Shown: positions 53,765 to 63,827, numbered from the stretch's first letter. The stretch is DNA of 64,000 nucleotides from Exiguobacterium sp. AM39-5BH (GCF_003467445.1 NZ_QSGS01000001.1:310001-374000); one strand, 5' to 3'. A program made the numbers and translations. The notes: generated from the letters alone by a model not told the origin.

Positions 53765-53811
53765 TTCTAAACTAGAGTGAGATATGTTACACTTACATAG
53801 GAATCATTTTA
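53759..53811. repeat. Inverted repeat between nudF and fur
   Basis: AAATGATTC (53759-53767) and GAATCATTT (53803-53811) are a perfect 9-bp inverted repeat separated by 35 nt and followed by TTAATTTG. It could be a weak terminator of nudF or an operator for fur. The halves resemble Fur/PerR-type half sites but do not form a standard box. Confidence 0.35.
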
Positions 53812-53876
53812 ATTTGAAAAACTGGATGAACTTCGGTATGCTTTGAATAGTGAATTATGCTAAGAGGGGGCGCCTT

Positions 53877-54356
53877 ATGGAAACGCGAATTGAACGGATC
53901 AAACAGCAATTAAGCGCCAAAGGATATAAATTGACACCGCAACGAGAATCGACCGTCCGCATTCTACTTGAGAATGAGACGGACCATTTGAGCGCGGAGA
54001 ACGTGTTCATGCTCGTCAAAAGCATCGCACCGGAAATCGGGCTCGCGACGGTCTATCGGACGCTCGAGCTATTGACGGAGCTCGGTGTCGTCGACAAAGT
54101 CAACTTCGGTGACGGTGTCGCACGTTTTGACCTTAGACCAGAAGGTGCGAACCATTCGCACCATCATCTCGTCTGTGTCGAGTGCGGTTCGGTCGAGGAA
54201 ATCATGGAAGACTTGCTCGTCGACGTCGAGAAGAAAGTCGAAAGCAAATACGAATTTTTAATCAAAGACCATCGCTTGACGTTTCACGGCATCTGTAAAG
54301 TGTGCCAAGTTAAAGGCGTCACGCTCGAAGGTCATAAAGCAGTCATCAATGGATAA
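53877..54356 (+). CDS. fur: Ferric uptake regulator Fur
   Basis: A 159-residue metalloregulator. The winged helix (1-90) contains YKLTPQRESTVRILL and PEIGLATVYRTLELL. The metal-sensing part has SHHHLVCVECGSVEE and a second Cys pair in HGICKVCQ, which together give the structural zinc site CxxC...CxxC. Sequence order matches Bacillus Fur more than PerR or Zur, though metal specificity is not certain from sequence. GAGGGGG lies 7 bp before ATG 53877. A terminator follows at 54361. Confidence 0.9.
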   Translation: METRIERIKQQLSAKGYKLTPQRESTVRILLENETDHLSAENVFMLVKSIAPEIGLATVYRTLELLTELGVVDKVNFGDGVARFDLRPEGANHSHHHLVCVECGSVEEIMEDLLVDVEKKVESKYEFLIKDHRLTFHGICKVCQVKGVTLEGHKAVING

Positions 54357-54360
54357 ACCA

Positions 54361-54396
54361 AGACAGGCAGCCTCTCAAGGGGCTGTCTGTCTTTTG
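54361..54396 (+). terminator. Terminator of fur
   Basis: AGACAGGCAGCC and GGCTGTCTGTCT pair with small internal mismatches around a TCTCAAGG loop, then TTTT. Confidence 0.85.
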
Positions 54397-54403
54397 TGTA
54401 TCG

Positions 54404-55242
54404 TCATGTCGTTAAGTAGCGGAACAAGACGGTAGCGATGCCGTCTTCATTGTTCGAGGTCGTCACTTCCGTGGCGATTGCCAAGATGTCCTCGACGGCG
54501 TTGCCCATGGCGACGCCGATACCGGCATACTCGATGATTGACCGGTCGTTATGCCCGTCACCGAACGCGATGACCCGGTCGCGGCTGATGTTGAAGTTTT
54601 GGAACACGTGGTCGAGCGCCCGGGCCTTGTCGATGCCGAGGTCTGTGAACTCATAGTACATAGCGGCCGTGAACATGCCGGTGACGCGGTCCGTGACTGG
54701 GCCGGCGAGCGAGGCGGCATGCGCTTTTAGATAGTCCGGTTGTCCCGCGACGAGAATCTTATAGACGGGGAAATCGATGGCGTCGGCGAGACAAGGTGCT
54801 TCCCGTAATCGGAAGCGACCTCCGCGTGATTCATACCCGATGATGTTGAATGGCTCACCGTTCAACTCGAGCATGCCGCTGAAGACGTCATTGACGTACA
54901 TATACGTCTCGTCATTGATCATCGGGATGACGTCGAAGCCGGTCAAATGATCCAAAATGGCCCGGGCGTCGTTCGGGTGAATCGCCTGCTCAAACAACGT
55001 TTCATTAGTCGTCGCGTCCGTGACGCACGCCCCGTTTGAAGAGACGATGAGTCCACCGTACTCGTGTAGCCGGAGCTCGTCGGCGAACGGTTCGATGCCT
55101 CGTTTCGGTCGTCCGGAGGCGAGCACGACTTTGATGCCATCCGCCTGAAGGTCGAGCAACGTCTGCTTCGTGCGCGGTGAAATCATCTTCTGGTCGGTGA
55201 ATAACGTTCCGTCAAGGTCGAGTAAATCGCTTGAAGTATCAT
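54404..55242 (-). pseudogene. Cof-type HAD hydrolase, N-terminal frameshift
   Basis: The main frame (54404-55186) holds most of a ~280-residue Cof/YidA-like HAD phosphatase: VLASGRPKRGIEPF, SSNGACVTD, a C2 cap, GIDKARALDHVF and AFGDGHNDRSIIEYAGIGVAMGNA. The expected first motif DLDGTLFTDQK is also present, but in the upstream continuation of this frame there is no start codon. The well-placed ATG at 55242 (AAGGAG upstream) reads MILQAI in another frame. One base is therefore missing near 55216-55224. It acts on sugar phosphates or similar in this family. It is the last gene of the ROK-MFS-VOC-HAD cassette. Confidence 0.8.
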
Positions 55243-55251
55243 CTCATCTCC

Positions 55252-55632
55252 TTAAATCGTCAATTCGAGTTTATTTTGTTCGGGATCAAGCAGCACGCTC
55301 TCGTAATACCCGTCTCCTGTCGTCCGTGGTCCATCGACGAGCGGATACCCGTCGGCTTCGAGCCGTCGCGTCAACGTGTCGACCGCCTCTTTGCTGCCGA
55401 GCGCGAATGCGATATGCGCGTAGCCGATCGTATCGCCAGGTGCGCCGTGGATGTCCGGTCGTCGCATCAACTCGAGCCGGCACGTTGATTCAGGGAACGT
55501 CAGGAAATACGATTCGAACTGTTTCCGTTCGTTCGTATATTTGTCATTCGCCGTTGCCCCGAGATACGTCTCGTAGAAGCGGCGCATTTGTTCAAGGTCG
55601 TTCACCCATAGGGCGACGTGTTCGATTTTCAT
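55252..55632 (-). CDS. VOC-family (glyoxalase-like) protein
   Basis: A 126-residue single VOC module. It starts MKIEHVALWVNDLEQMRRFY, where the first His is a usual metal ligand, continues with CRLELM, and then IGYAHIAFALGSKE and LLDPEQNKLEL. These provide the His/Glu metal positions of the fold. Function in the family ranges from glyoxalase to antibiotic resistance. The start overlaps the MFS stop by 3 bp. AGGAGG lies upstream. Confidence 0.83.
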   Translation of the reverse strand: MKIEHVALWVNDLEQMRRFYETYLGATANDKYTNERKQFESYFLTFPESTCRLELMRRPDIHGAPGDTIGYAHIAFALGSKEAVDTLTRRLEADGYPLVDGPRTTGDGYYESVLLDPEQNKLELTI

Positions 55633-56810
55633 GTGACTTCCTCCTTTGATTGTTGCTGCATGATGAAATTCAGGCGTTCCGTGTTTAAGAGCATCCCGAC
55701 CATCATTAAGACGGTCACGAGCGGGAAAAGGCCGAGCGACGTCTGGGACACGAAAAGTCCAAACAGCGGGGGCAAGAACGTGCTACCGGTGTAGGCGAAC
55801 GCCATCTGGAAGCCCATCAACCGTTTCGCCCGCATTGGGCCGAACCGTTGCGGCGTCTCATGGAGCATGCTCGGGTAAATCGGCGCCAAGCCGAGCCCAA
55901 TGCAGATCAAGCCGACCACCATCGCTTCGATCGCCGGAATGAGAAACACGAGGCTGCCGATGAAGGCGAGTGTTTGCCCGAGCCGAATCATCTGTCGGTT
56001 CGTGAAGCGAAACGAGAGGAACCCGCTTAGGAAACGCCCGAGCGTGATACTGCCGTAATAGATTGACACCCACGTCGCGGCCGTCGCGACGGAGAACTGT
56101 TTCATCTGGACGAGGTAACTGCTGGCCCAGAGCCCGATGAGCGCCTCGATTCCGCAATAGAGTAGGAACGTGGCCAACGCATAGGAGATGCCTTTCGGTA
56201 GTTTTCGCTCGTGCACGGTCACGGCCGTCTCTTTTCGCTCGATTGGAGTCGGTCCCACTTTGACTTCGCGCTTCCACAGCGGGAACGACAGGAGCAGGAG
56301 GAAGGCGAGCGCGAACTGGATCAATGCGACAATCAAATAGCCGTCGCGCCACCCGTTCTCCGTCAAGACACCGGCCATGACGAGCGGTCCGCCCGTCGCC
56401 CCGACACCCCAGAAACAATGGAGCCAGTTCATATGGTGTGCCTGATAGTTGTCCGCCACGTAATGGTTGAGGGCGGCATCGACCGCTCCGGCGCCAAGCC
56501 CGAGTGGAATCGATAGGACGAACAGCCAAATCAACGACGGGGCTGCGTAAAATCCGAGCAGGCACAGTGCCGTTACGAGGCCGGAGCCGAACGTGACTTG
56601 CTTCGTATCGAACCGCTCTAACAACCTACCGCTGAGCAGACTCGATAAAATCGTACCCGCGGCGATAGTCATAAAAATCCAACCGGCCATCGAAATCGGG
56701 GCGTTGAACTCGGTGTGCATCAATGGCCAAGCGACGCCGAGCAAGGCGTCGGGTAAGCCGAGACTGATAAACGCAATATAGATCACGGTCAATAATAAAA
56801 ATCCTGTCAT
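55629..56810 (-). CDS. MFS transporter (FucP/sugar-type)
   Basis: A 393-residue major facilitator with 12 hydrophobic segments. Features include the N-terminal FISLGLPDALLGVAWPLM, which occurs in sugar-like MFS proteins, GCxxGRLLERFDTKQ-type cytoplasmic loop in SGRLLERFDTKQVTFGSGL, and a second-half GRFLSGFLSFRFTNRQMIRL repeat. It lies 11 bp after the ROK regulator gene and is followed by the VOC gene, suggesting a sugar-responsive operon (inference). AGGTG is upstream of the ATG at 56810. Confidence 0.85.
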   Translation of the reverse strand: MTGFLLLTVIYIAFISLGLPDALLGVAWPLMHTEFNAPISMAGWIFMTIAAGTILSSLLSGRLLERFDTKQVTFGSGLVTALCLLGFYAAPSLIWLFVLSIPLGLGAGAVDAALNHYVADNYQAHHMNWLHCFWGVGATGGPLVMAGVLTENGWRDGYLIVALIQFALAFLLLLSFPLWKREVKVGPTPIERKETAVTVHERKLPKGISYALATFLLYCGIEALIGLWASSYLVQMKQFSVATAATWVSIYYGSITLGRFLSGFLSFRFTNRQMIRLGQTLAFIGSLVFLIPAIEAMVVGLICIGLGLAPIYPSMLHETPQRFGPMRAKRLMGFQMAFAYTGSTFLPPLFGLFVSQTSLGLFPLVTVLMMVGMLLNTERLNFIMQQQSKEEVT

Positions 56811-56821
56811 AGTTCACCTCT

Positions 56822-57817
56822 TCAAATCGATTCAAGCAGCAACCCGACACAACGTCGGGTCAAGCCTGCGAAATAATCTTCCTCCCATATACCAATCAAT
56901 AAATCCGGGGTGTGAGCCGCCAGAATGTAACGCTGGCACAAACGCCGAATCCGCTCCAAGTCGGGATCGACGAAGTCAACGTCCGAAAAAATGATGGCGT
57001 GCGGATTGAGCGTCGCGGTAAACGTTGCGACGAGCCGACTGAGCGCATCGAGAGCCGCGTCCGATAACGGAGCCGGGGTCGACCGTTCACTCGCCATCCG
57101 GTCATGCAACGTCGCGTCATCATAGAGCGGTAAAACGAGATTTCCCCGCTGAACCCGGTCTTGCCCCGGATGAGCTGTCCGTTGATGAGAATCCCGGCGC
57201 CCGGCCCGTTCTTTCCTAAATAAACGTAGACGATCGACTGGTCGCCGGCAAGTTCGTGCGTGTGTCCGTATCCATAGACGGCTGCGTTCATATCGTTCTC
57301 GATGACGGCAGGGCGAGCGGTACGTGACTCGACCCAACGTCTCAAGTCAAGGTGTGCGAACGTCGGATAGTCCGGCGCGAAGATGACCGTCCCGTCCGCG
57401 ACGGCCGCCGCGAGACCGATGGACATCGCACTCACATTTGGCGTCTGGTTCAATTGACGATCGAGCACCATCGAGCGTGCCGAGATGGTCTTCCTTTAGA
57501 ATGACTTGCGTCCCTTCATCGATCGTCGTTCCGAGGCAATCGATGACGCGATAGCGGATAACCGTCTTCTCGACGTATAGCGTCAACCCGTGCGTGAAAT
57601 GCGCATTATAGACGTAACGTTTGGCTGGGCGGCCGCCGCTTGAATCCTCAAAACCTTGTTCGCATACTTCGCCAGCTTCAATCAACTGCTCGAGTTGCTT
57701 TTTGACGGTCGGAAAACTGACTCGAGTCGCTTCAGAGATGGCGGCAATGGTCGAATGACCGGATAAGACGAGCTGGCGTCTGATAGCGATTGTTAGACTA
57801 GTACTAGGTCGATTCAT
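56822..57817 (-). pseudogene. ROK-family transcriptional repressor, broken by two frameshifts
   Basis: Three frames build a ~330-residue NagC/XylR-type ROK protein. The first has a winged helix (AIRRQLVLSGHSTIAAISEATRVS), the second the sugar-kinase-like core (IENDMNAAVYGYGHTHELAG, VYVYLGKNGPGAGILINGQL), the third the C-terminal end (GNLVLPLYDDATLHDRM to LLLESI). Shifts lie near 57475-57495 and 57135-57150. At the second site the expected GEIGNLV is shortened in a way that fits loss of one copy of a 7-nt GGAAATC direct repeat. The AAGGA-preceded ATG at 57817 is the likely start. It probably represses the MFS operon in response to a sugar. Confidence 0.8.
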
Positions 57818-57970
57818 AAACAATTCCTTCTTCACTTTTTAAATTAGTTTAATAAGTCGAGTTGAGTGTACCAAATAGTGGCGAAATTCGTAAGTCCTCA
57901 ATCAAGGAAAGTGTGAAAAAATCACCAAATCATGTCACAAAAAAAGCTTAAAAAAACAAGGTCAGACGTC

Positions 57971-57999
57971 TTCACAACAGTTTACATAAGTGATATGAT
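57971..57999 (+). promoter_or_regulatory. SigA promoter of xerD-deoB-pupG-pdp
   Basis: TTCACA (57971-57976), 17-bp spacer, TATGAT (57994-57999). It is 41 bp upstream of the xerD start. Confidence 0.6.
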
Positions 58000-58039
58000 G
58001 TAAGCGTATTCAGATGTAATGAGGAAGGAGGAGGATGTC

Positions 58040-58924
58040 ATGCGTTCGCAAGTCGAGTCATTTTTACAGTACATGACGGTTGAAAAACGAATGTCGACGA
58101 ACACGAGACAAGCCTATGCGAGCGATTTGATCCAGTACTTATCGACGTTGACCCAACTCGGTGTGACCGAATGGAATGAGGTCACGCGGGCACATATCGT
58201 CAAGCATATAGAAGAGTTATCGCAAGCCGGTCGGGCCCCCTCATCACTTCGACGAGCCGTCAGCTCGATTCGGACGTTCCATCATCATTTAAAGATGACG
58301 GGTGGAACGACGACTGACCCGGCGCTCTATTTAGAGACGCCGAAAGCAGAGCGCCATTTACCAGACACGTGGTCGCAAGACGAAGTCGAACGTTTACTTG
58401 ATAGCGTTCCGACGTCAGACCCGCTCGCGCTCCGCGATCGGGCGATGCTTGAACTGCTTTACGGCACGGGTATGCGTGTCAGTGAACTTCTTGGGCTTGA
58501 TTTGGATGATTTACAGTTCGAATTGGGATATCTACAGTGTGAAGGCAAAGGTGAGAGTGCTCGAATCATCCCGGTGTCATCTGTCGCCCAGAGTTTTGTC
58601 GAACGCTATATCCAACAGGCGCGTAACGGGCTCGGTGGTCGGGAGACCGAGGCGTTGTTCTTGAACGGACGTGGCGGCCGGCTCAGTCGTCAAGGATTCT
58701 GGAAGATGATTAAACGACGGGCCAAAGAGGCCGGCATTCAAAAAGAAATCACGCCACACGTGCTCCGGCATTCGTTCGCGACACACTTGCTTGAGAATGG
58801 CGCCGATCTTCGGGCGATTCAACAGATGCTCGGGCATGCAGACCTCTCCACGACTCAAATTTACACACATGTCAATAAAGCACGACTCCATGATGTCTAT
58901 CGAAAACATCACCCACGTGCGTAA
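58040..58924 (+). CDS. xerD: Site-specific tyrosine recombinase XerD
   Basis: A 294-residue recombinase that resolves chromosome dimers at dif with XerC. The N-terminal SAM-like domain covers 1-90. The catalytic domain has Arg in [13 protein letters not shown], Lys in the beta hairpin region, His-x-x-Arg in [20 protein letters not shown], His in [10 protein letters not shown] and the nucleophile Tyr in IYTHVNK. GGAGG is 7 bp before ATG 58040, which is preferred over 58019. It is followed 22 bp later by deoB, the same order as B. subtilis ripX-drm. Confidence 0.93.
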   Translation: MRSQVESFLQYMTVEKRMSTNTRQAYASDLIQYLSTLTQLGVTEWNEVTRAHIVKHIEELSQAGRAPSSLRRAVSSIRTFHHHLKMTGGTTTDPALYLETPKAERHLPDTWSQDEVERLLDSVPTSDPLALRDRAMLELLYGTGMRVSELLGLDLDDLQFELGYLQCEGKGESARIIPVSSVAQSFVERYIQQARNGLGGRETEALFLNGRGGRLSRQGFWKMIKRRAKEAGIQKEITPHVLRHSFATHLLENGADLRAIQQMLGHADLSTTQIYTHVNKARLHDVYRKHHPRA

Positions 58925-58946
58925 TGACACTAAAGGAGGAACTTTT

Positions 58947-60113
58947 GTGAAGAAATTTAAACGTATTTTCTTGATCGTTATGGACTCGGTCGGAATCGGG
59001 GAGTCCCCAGATGCCGATCAGTTCGGTGACGTCGGCTCAGACACGCTCGGACATATCGCCCGTGAACACGGTGGCTTGAACATGCCGCACATGGGACGTC
59101 TCGGCTTGTCGAACATTAAACCGATTGAAGGAATCGAGCGATCAGAGACACCGAGTGCCTTTGGACGTATGGAAGAGATTTCAGCCGGGAAAGACACAAT
59201 GACCGGCCATTGGGAGATTATGGGGCTCCATATCGATACGCCGTTCCGCGTCTTCGAAGAGTTCCCGGATGACTTGATCAATCGTCTCAAAGAGTTCAGT
59301 GGACGTGACATCATCGGCAACAAACCAGCTTCAGGGACTGAGATTTTGGATGAGCTCGGTGAAGAACATGTCAACACAGGCGCCTTGATCGTCTATACGT
59401 CGGCTGACTCGGTGCTTCAAATCGCGGCGCACGAAGAAGTCGTCCCGCTCGACGAGTTGTATCGCATCTGCGAATACGCCCGTGAAATCACACGTGAAGA
59501 CCCGTACATGCTCGGACGCATCATTGCCCGTCCGTTCCTCGGAACGCCTGGCGCTTGGGTCCGGACGTCAAACCGCCATGACTATGCGCTCAAACCATTC
59601 GGCAAGACGGTCATGAATACGCTCGAGACGGCCGGAAAAGACGTCATCGCCCTCGGGAAAATCAGTGATATTTACGACGGTGAAGGGGTCACGAAAGCGA
59701 TTCGGACGAAGTCGAACATGGACGGGATGGATAAACTTGTCGCATCGCTCGATGAGGACTTCGAAGGACTTTGCTTCTTGAACCTCGTCGACTTCGACGC
59801 GCTCTTCGGACACCGCCGTGACCCGGAAGGCTACGCGGTCGCACTTGAAGAGTACGACGCCCGTCTACCGGAAGTGATTGAGAAGTTGCGCGAAGACGAC
59901 TTGCTCATCATCACGGCCGACCACGGGAACGACCCGACGGCCCCAGGTACGGACCATACGCGTGAATACGTGCCACTCATCGTCCACCATCACGGCGCGA
60001 CGGCAGTCGACCTCGGCATACGAGGAACGTTCGCCGACATCGGCGCGACGGTTGCGGATAACTTCGATGTCGATGCACCAGAACATGGAAAGAGTTTCTT
60101 AAACGAAATTTGA
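58947..60113 (+). CDS. deoB: Phosphopentomutase
   Basis: A 388-residue alkaline-phosphatase-superfamily enzyme that interconverts ribose-1-P or deoxyribose-1-P and the 5-phosphates. The N-terminal metal site is [17 protein letters not shown], the phosphothreonine acceptor region is [12 protein letters not shown], and C-terminal ligands are in [11 protein letters not shown] and TADHGNDPT. Start is GTG 58947 with AAAGGAGGA 6 bp ahead. It links the two nucleoside phosphorylases downstream to the pentose phosphate pathway. Confidence 0.95.
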   Translation: MKKFKRIFLIVMDSVGIGESPDADQFGDVGSDTLGHIAREHGGLNMPHMGRLGLSNIKPIEGIERSETPSAFGRMEEISAGKDTMTGHWEIMGLHIDTPFRVFEEFPDDLINRLKEFSGRDIIGNKPASGTEILDELGEEHVNTGALIVYTSADSVLQIAAHEEVVPLDELYRICEYAREITREDPYMLGRIIARPFLGTPGAWVRTSNRHDYALKPFGKTVMNTLETAGKDVIALGKISDIYDGEGVTKAIRTKSNMDGMDKLVASLDEDFEGLCFLNLVDFDALFGHRRDPEGYAVALEEYDARLPEVIEKLREDDLLIITADHGNDPTAPGTDHTREYVPLIVHHHGATAVDLGIRGTFADIGATVADNFDVDAPEHGKSFLNEI

Positions 60114-60126
60114 GGAGGCACCACTC

Positions 60127-60936
60127 ATGGTAAATTGGAACGAAACAAAGGCATTTTTACAGGAACGTATGAACGGAACACCAGAAATCGGACTCATCCT
60201 CGGCTCAGGACTCGGCGTCCTCGCCGACGAGATCGAGAACGCGGTCAAAATCCCTTATGAGGACATCCCGCACTTCCCGGTATCGACCGTCGAAGGACAC
60301 GCTGGACAACTCGTCTTCGGTGACCTTGAAGGAAAACGCGTCGTCGCGATGCAAGGGCGATTCCACTTCTATGAAGGCTATTCGATGGAACAAGTCACGT
60401 TCCCGGTACGCGTCCTCAAATTGATTGGTGTCGAGACGCTCATCGTCACGAACGCGGCCGGCGCTTGCAACGAGTCGTTCAACCCGGGTGACTTGATGAT
60501 CATCACGGATCATATCAACTTCTTCGGCACGAGCCCACTCATCGGCAAGAACGCGAGCGACTTCGGGACACGTTTCCCGGATATGTCAGAGGCGTATGAT
60601 CAAGAACTCGTCACATTGACGGAAGGCGTCGCGGCGAAGCTCGGCCTCTCGGTTCAAAAAGGTGTCTACTTCGGGAACACGGGTCCGACATACGAGACAC
60701 CGGCCGAAGTTAAGATGGCACGCCTCCTCGGCGGTGATGTCGTCGGCATGTCGACGGTACCTGAAGTCATCGTGGCCCGTCACTCGGATATGCGTGTGCT
60801 AGGCATCTCGTGTGTGTCGAACATGGCAGCCGGGATTTTAGATCAACCGCTCAACCATGAAGAAGTCATCGAGACGACAGAACGCGTCCGTCAAGACTTC
60901 CTTTCACTCGTACGCGGCACGATTCAAAGCATGTAA
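60127..60936 (+). CDS. pupG: Purine nucleoside phosphorylase (PupG type)
   Basis: A 269-residue trimeric-type PNP cleaving guanosine and inosine with phosphate. Phosphate-binding motifs are [14 protein letters not shown] and [27 protein letters not shown] and [12 protein letters not shown] are followed by [21 protein letters not shown]. Length matches (about 270). GGAGG is about 6 bp upstream of ATG 60127. It sits between deoB and pdp in one operon. Confidence 0.94.
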   Translation: MVNWNETKAFLQERMNGTPEIGLILGSGLGVLADEIENAVKIPYEDIPHFPVSTVEGHAGQLVFGDLEGKRVVAMQGRFHFYEGYSMEQVTFPVRVLKLIGVETLIVTNAAGACNESFNPGDLMIITDHINFFGTSPLIGKNASDFGTRFPDMSEAYDQELVTLTEGVAAKLGLSVQKGVYFGNTGPTYETPAEVKMARLLGGDVVGMSTVPEVIVARHSDMRVLGISCVSNMAAGILDQPLNHEEVIETTERVRQDFLSLVRGTIQSM

Positions 60937-60964
60937 CCACTATCTAACTAGGAGGACGAAACTT

Positions 60965-62265
60965 ATGCGCATGGTCGATTTGATTTTGAAAAAACGTAAC
61001 GGTGGCGAATTGAATGAAGAGGAGATTCGCTTCATCATCGAAGGCTTCACGAACGAGACAATCCCTGACTATCAGATGTCGGCCCTCTCGATGGCGATTT
61101 ACTTTAACGGCATGACCGAGAAAGAGACGGCGGCCTTGACGATGGAGATGGTCAAGTCTGGTGACGTCATCGATTTGTCGAACATCCAAGGTAAAAAAGT
61201 CGATAAACACTCGACCGGCGGTGTCGGTGACAAAATCAGCTTGATCGTCGCTCCGCTCGTCGCGTCAATCGGGATTCCGGTCGCGAAGATGAGCGGTCGC
61301 GGTCTCGGCCACACGGGCGGTACGATCGATAAGCTTGAATCGTTCCCAGGCTTCAACGTCGAGTTGACGGAAGAACAGTTCACGAAGCAAGTAAACGATA
61401 TCAAAATGTCAATCATCGGGCAGACGGGCAACTTGACGCCTGCCGATAAACGTCTGTATGCACTTCGTGACGTGACGGCGACGGTCGATTCGATCCCACT
61501 CATCGCGAGCTCGATCATGTCGAAGAAAATCGCGGCCGGTGCCGACAGTATCGTCCTCGACGTCAAGACGGGCTCAGGGGCGTTCATGAAGTCGTTCGAT
61601 GACGCGAAAGCGCTCGCTAAAGAGATGGTTGCCATCGGGAAGAACGTCGGCCGTCAAACGGTCGCCGTCATCACGGACATGGACCAACCGCTCGGCTTCG
61701 AGATTGGGAACGCGAACGAAGTGAAAGAAGCGATCGAAGTCCTCTCGGGCAAAGACGTGAACGATTTGAAGACGATCGCCCTTACGATTGCCGGCCATAT
61801 GGCGGTACTCGGCGAATTCTATCCGACGTTCGACGAGGCGTATGCTGACCTTGAGAAGCGGATGGCAGACGGTCATGCCCTCGAGGTGTTCCGTCAGTTC
61901 GTCGCTGCACAAGGTGGCGACGCGTCGCTCGTCGATGACTTGTCGAAACTTCCGCAAGCGAAGTATGAGATACGTTCGTCGCGAAACAAGCGGGTTACGT
62001 CGAGTCGATTATCGCTGACGAAGTCGGCGTGGCAGCGATGCTCCTCGGCGCAGGACGGGCGACAAAAGATGATCAGCTCGACTTCGCGGCAGGCATCACG
62101 CTTGAGAAGAAAGTCGGTGACAAGGTCGAGGCCGGTGATGTCATCGCCGTGCTCCGTTCGAACAAAGAAGACATGACGTCTGCGCTCGAACGGATGGACC
62201 ACGCGTATACGATCGGTGCGACAGAGCCGAAGGCGCGTCCACTCGTCCATGCCGTCATCCAGTAA
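60965..62265 (+). pseudogene. pdp: Pyrimidine-nucleoside phosphorylase, frameshifted near the C-terminus
   Basis: ATG 60965 has AGGAGG upstream. The first ~335 residues are intact: [40 protein letters not shown] (phosphate and K+ site), [17 protein letters not shown] and [15 protein letters not shown] segments. After KLPQAKYEI the frame is lost near 61970-61975, and homologous sequence resumes one base out of register ([20 protein letters not shown] to VIQ, stop 62263-62265). Adding one base restores the 433-residue family length. It phosphorolyses uridine and thymidine. The gene is otherwise well conserved, so a sequencing error is likely. Confidence 0.87.
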
Positions 62266-62279
62266 GTAGAAAGTCAGAA

Positions 62280-62322
62280 CGTCTGTTTCCACAAAATAGT
62301 GGAGACAGACGGTTTTTTTTGA
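62280..62322 (+). terminator. Terminator of the nucleoside salvage operon
   Basis: CGTCTGTTTCCAC and GTGGAGACAGACG pair with one mismatch around AAAATA, followed by TTTTTTTT. Confidence 0.88.
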
Positions 62323-62380
62323 TAGAATGGGCAATGTGTGAGTGAGAAAGACTATTATGAACATAAAGGGGTTACTTTCC

Positions 62381-62821
62381 ATGAAAAAAGGATCTATGAA
62401 ATTAGAAAACGGTGAAATGATCGAATTCGATTTGTTCCACGATGCGGCACCGATCACGGTTGAAAACTTCGAGAAGCTCGCGAACAGCGGCTTCTATAAC
62501 GGTTTGACATTCCACCGGGTCATCCCAGGTTTCGTCAGCCAAGGCGGTTGCCCAGAAGGCACAGGCATGGGCGGCGCAGGCTACACGATTCCATGTGAGA
62601 CGTCGACGTCATTCCCTTACAAGCACGAAGCAGGTTCGCTCTCAATGGCGCACGCTGGCCGCAACACTGGCTCTTCGCAGTTCTTTATCGTCCATGAGCC
62701 ACAACCGCACCTTGACGGCGTCCACACGGTCTTCGGAAAAGTGACGTCTGGTCTCGAGCACGCGGTCAAACTTCGTCAAGGCACGAAGATGGCCGAAGTC
62801 AAAGTTTGGGACGAGAATTGA
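62381..62821 (+). CDS. ppiB: Cyclophilin-type peptidyl-prolyl isomerase
   Basis: A 146-residue cytosolic cyclophilin. Core residues occur in [15 protein letters not shown] (catalytic Arg), [17 protein letters not shown] (Gln-Phe) and [13 protein letters not shown]. It matches B. subtilis PpiB (143 aa) with a short N-terminus. AAGGGG is 9 bp before ATG 62381; ATG 62357 would extend it by 8 residues without a better RBS. It catalyses proline isomerisation during folding. Confidence 0.93.
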   Translation: MKKGSMKLENGEMIEFDLFHDAAPITVENFEKLANSGFYNGLTFHRVIPGFVSQGGCPEGTGMGGAGYTIPCETSTSFPYKHEAGSLSMAHAGRNTGSSQFFIVHEPQPHLDGVHTVFGKVTSGLEHAVKLRQGTKMAEVKVWDEN

Positions 62822-62910
62822 TTTCTGCCTGAACGTTATGGCACAATGAGCCATGTCTCTCACGTGTTCACTTAGTGAAACATGAATGACTAAAGGTGGT
62901 GAAACCAGCG

Positions 62911-63267
62911 ATGCTGGTGAAATATAAACAATCGTACGAAAAGACGGCGATGGGACTGCTCGCGTTCTCATGTAGCGACAAATCTCCACGCGCCTTGCTC
63001 GACCTCGTTCGGTCCTACGAAGATGACCCGGCTAAATTCCTCTATCTCTGGAGAGTCGGGGAAGACTTCGTCGGGATCATCGGGATGGAGCAACAAGAGA
63101 CGACGATGTTCATCCATCATATCGCGCTGTCTCCGTCGTTCCGTGGCGAGAAACGTTCCTATGAACTGCTCGATGAGACCCGGAACTTATTGCCGCTCGA
63201 CTTGACGCTCGTCGGTCAAGGCAAGACCGGAGACTTGCTCGATAAATGGAATCAAGTCGCAATCTAA
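62911..63267 (+). CDS. ribT: GNAT-like protein RibT
   Basis: A 118-residue short acetyltransferase-fold protein. MLVKYKQSYEKTAMGLLAF opens the chain, and FIHHIALSPSFRGEKRSYELL is the acetyl-CoA region. The pyrophosphate-binding loop is reduced compared with standard GNATs. RibT lies next to the riboflavin genes in Bacillus, but no rib genes are adjacent here. AAGGTGG is upstream of ATG 62911. Biochemical role is unproven. Confidence 0.82.
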   Translation: MLVKYKQSYEKTAMGLLAFSCSDKSPRALLDLVRSYEDDPAKFLYLWRVGEDFVGIIGMEQQETTMFIHHIALSPSFRGEKRSYELLDETRNLLPLDLTLVGQGKTGDLLDKWNQVAI

Positions 63268-63296
63268 AAAAGCTAGGCTCAGCGCCTAGCTTTTTT
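63266..63296. terminator. Bidirectional terminator between ribT and the DUF309 gene
   Basis: AAAAAAGCTAGGC-TCA-GCGCCTAGCTTTTTT with T runs on both strands. It begins at the ribT stop codon. Confidence 0.88.
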
Positions 63297-63749
63297 GCGT
63301 GCCTCGAGCGCCCGGAGCCGCTCGGTGACGACCGGTGTCCGGTCGCGATACATATGTTTATGGACGAGCTCGTCAAACGTGAGCGTGGTCGGTTCGAAAT
63401 TCGGTTTCAAGCGTTCGATTCGTTGTCGCATCGACGTGTCGAGCGGGAGCGTCTCAGGGAGCGGCCAACGACCCAAGTCCCGGACGAACGTCTCCACGTC
63501 GATGCCGTGCCCCTCGAGCGCGGTCGCGGCCAGCCCAAGCTTCTGTTGTAACGCCGCGATGCTCTTTTTTGCGCCGGCCGTGTTGCCGCGTCGGGCGTGG
63601 TAATGGGCGACGGCGTACTGAATCAAGGCGGCGTAACCGAGATCTTGGCGCCCCCCGTCTTGCCATGCCTCTTCGAGCACTTCGTGGCATTCAAAATAAT
63701 CGGCATGGCATTCAAACAAGAGCGTATACTGGATTAAAGGCGTTGACAT
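63279..63749 (-). CDS. DUF309 domain protein (YpuF-like)
   Basis: A 156-residue helical protein. The DUF309 signature HADYFECHEVLEEAWQ (conserved His-Glu) is near the N-terminus, followed by LIQYAVAHYHARRGN. In Bacillus ypuF lies next to scpA, as here. Function is not established. AAGGAGAA is upstream of the ATG at 63749. Its end overlaps the bidirectional terminator. Confidence 0.87.
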   Translation of the reverse strand: MSTPLIQYTLLFECHADYFECHEVLEEAWQDGGRQDLGYAALIQYAVAHYHARRGNTAGAKKSIAALQQKLGLAATALEGHGIDVETFVRDLGRWPLPETLPLDTSMRQRIERLKPNFEPTTLTFDELVHKHMYRDRTPVVTERLRALEARKKARR

Positions 63750-63827
63750 CAAATTTCTCCTTTCGTGGTCACGGTACTACAAAACATGTTATACTAAAGC
63801 GCAAAAATGTAAATGGCAGGTGTCTCT

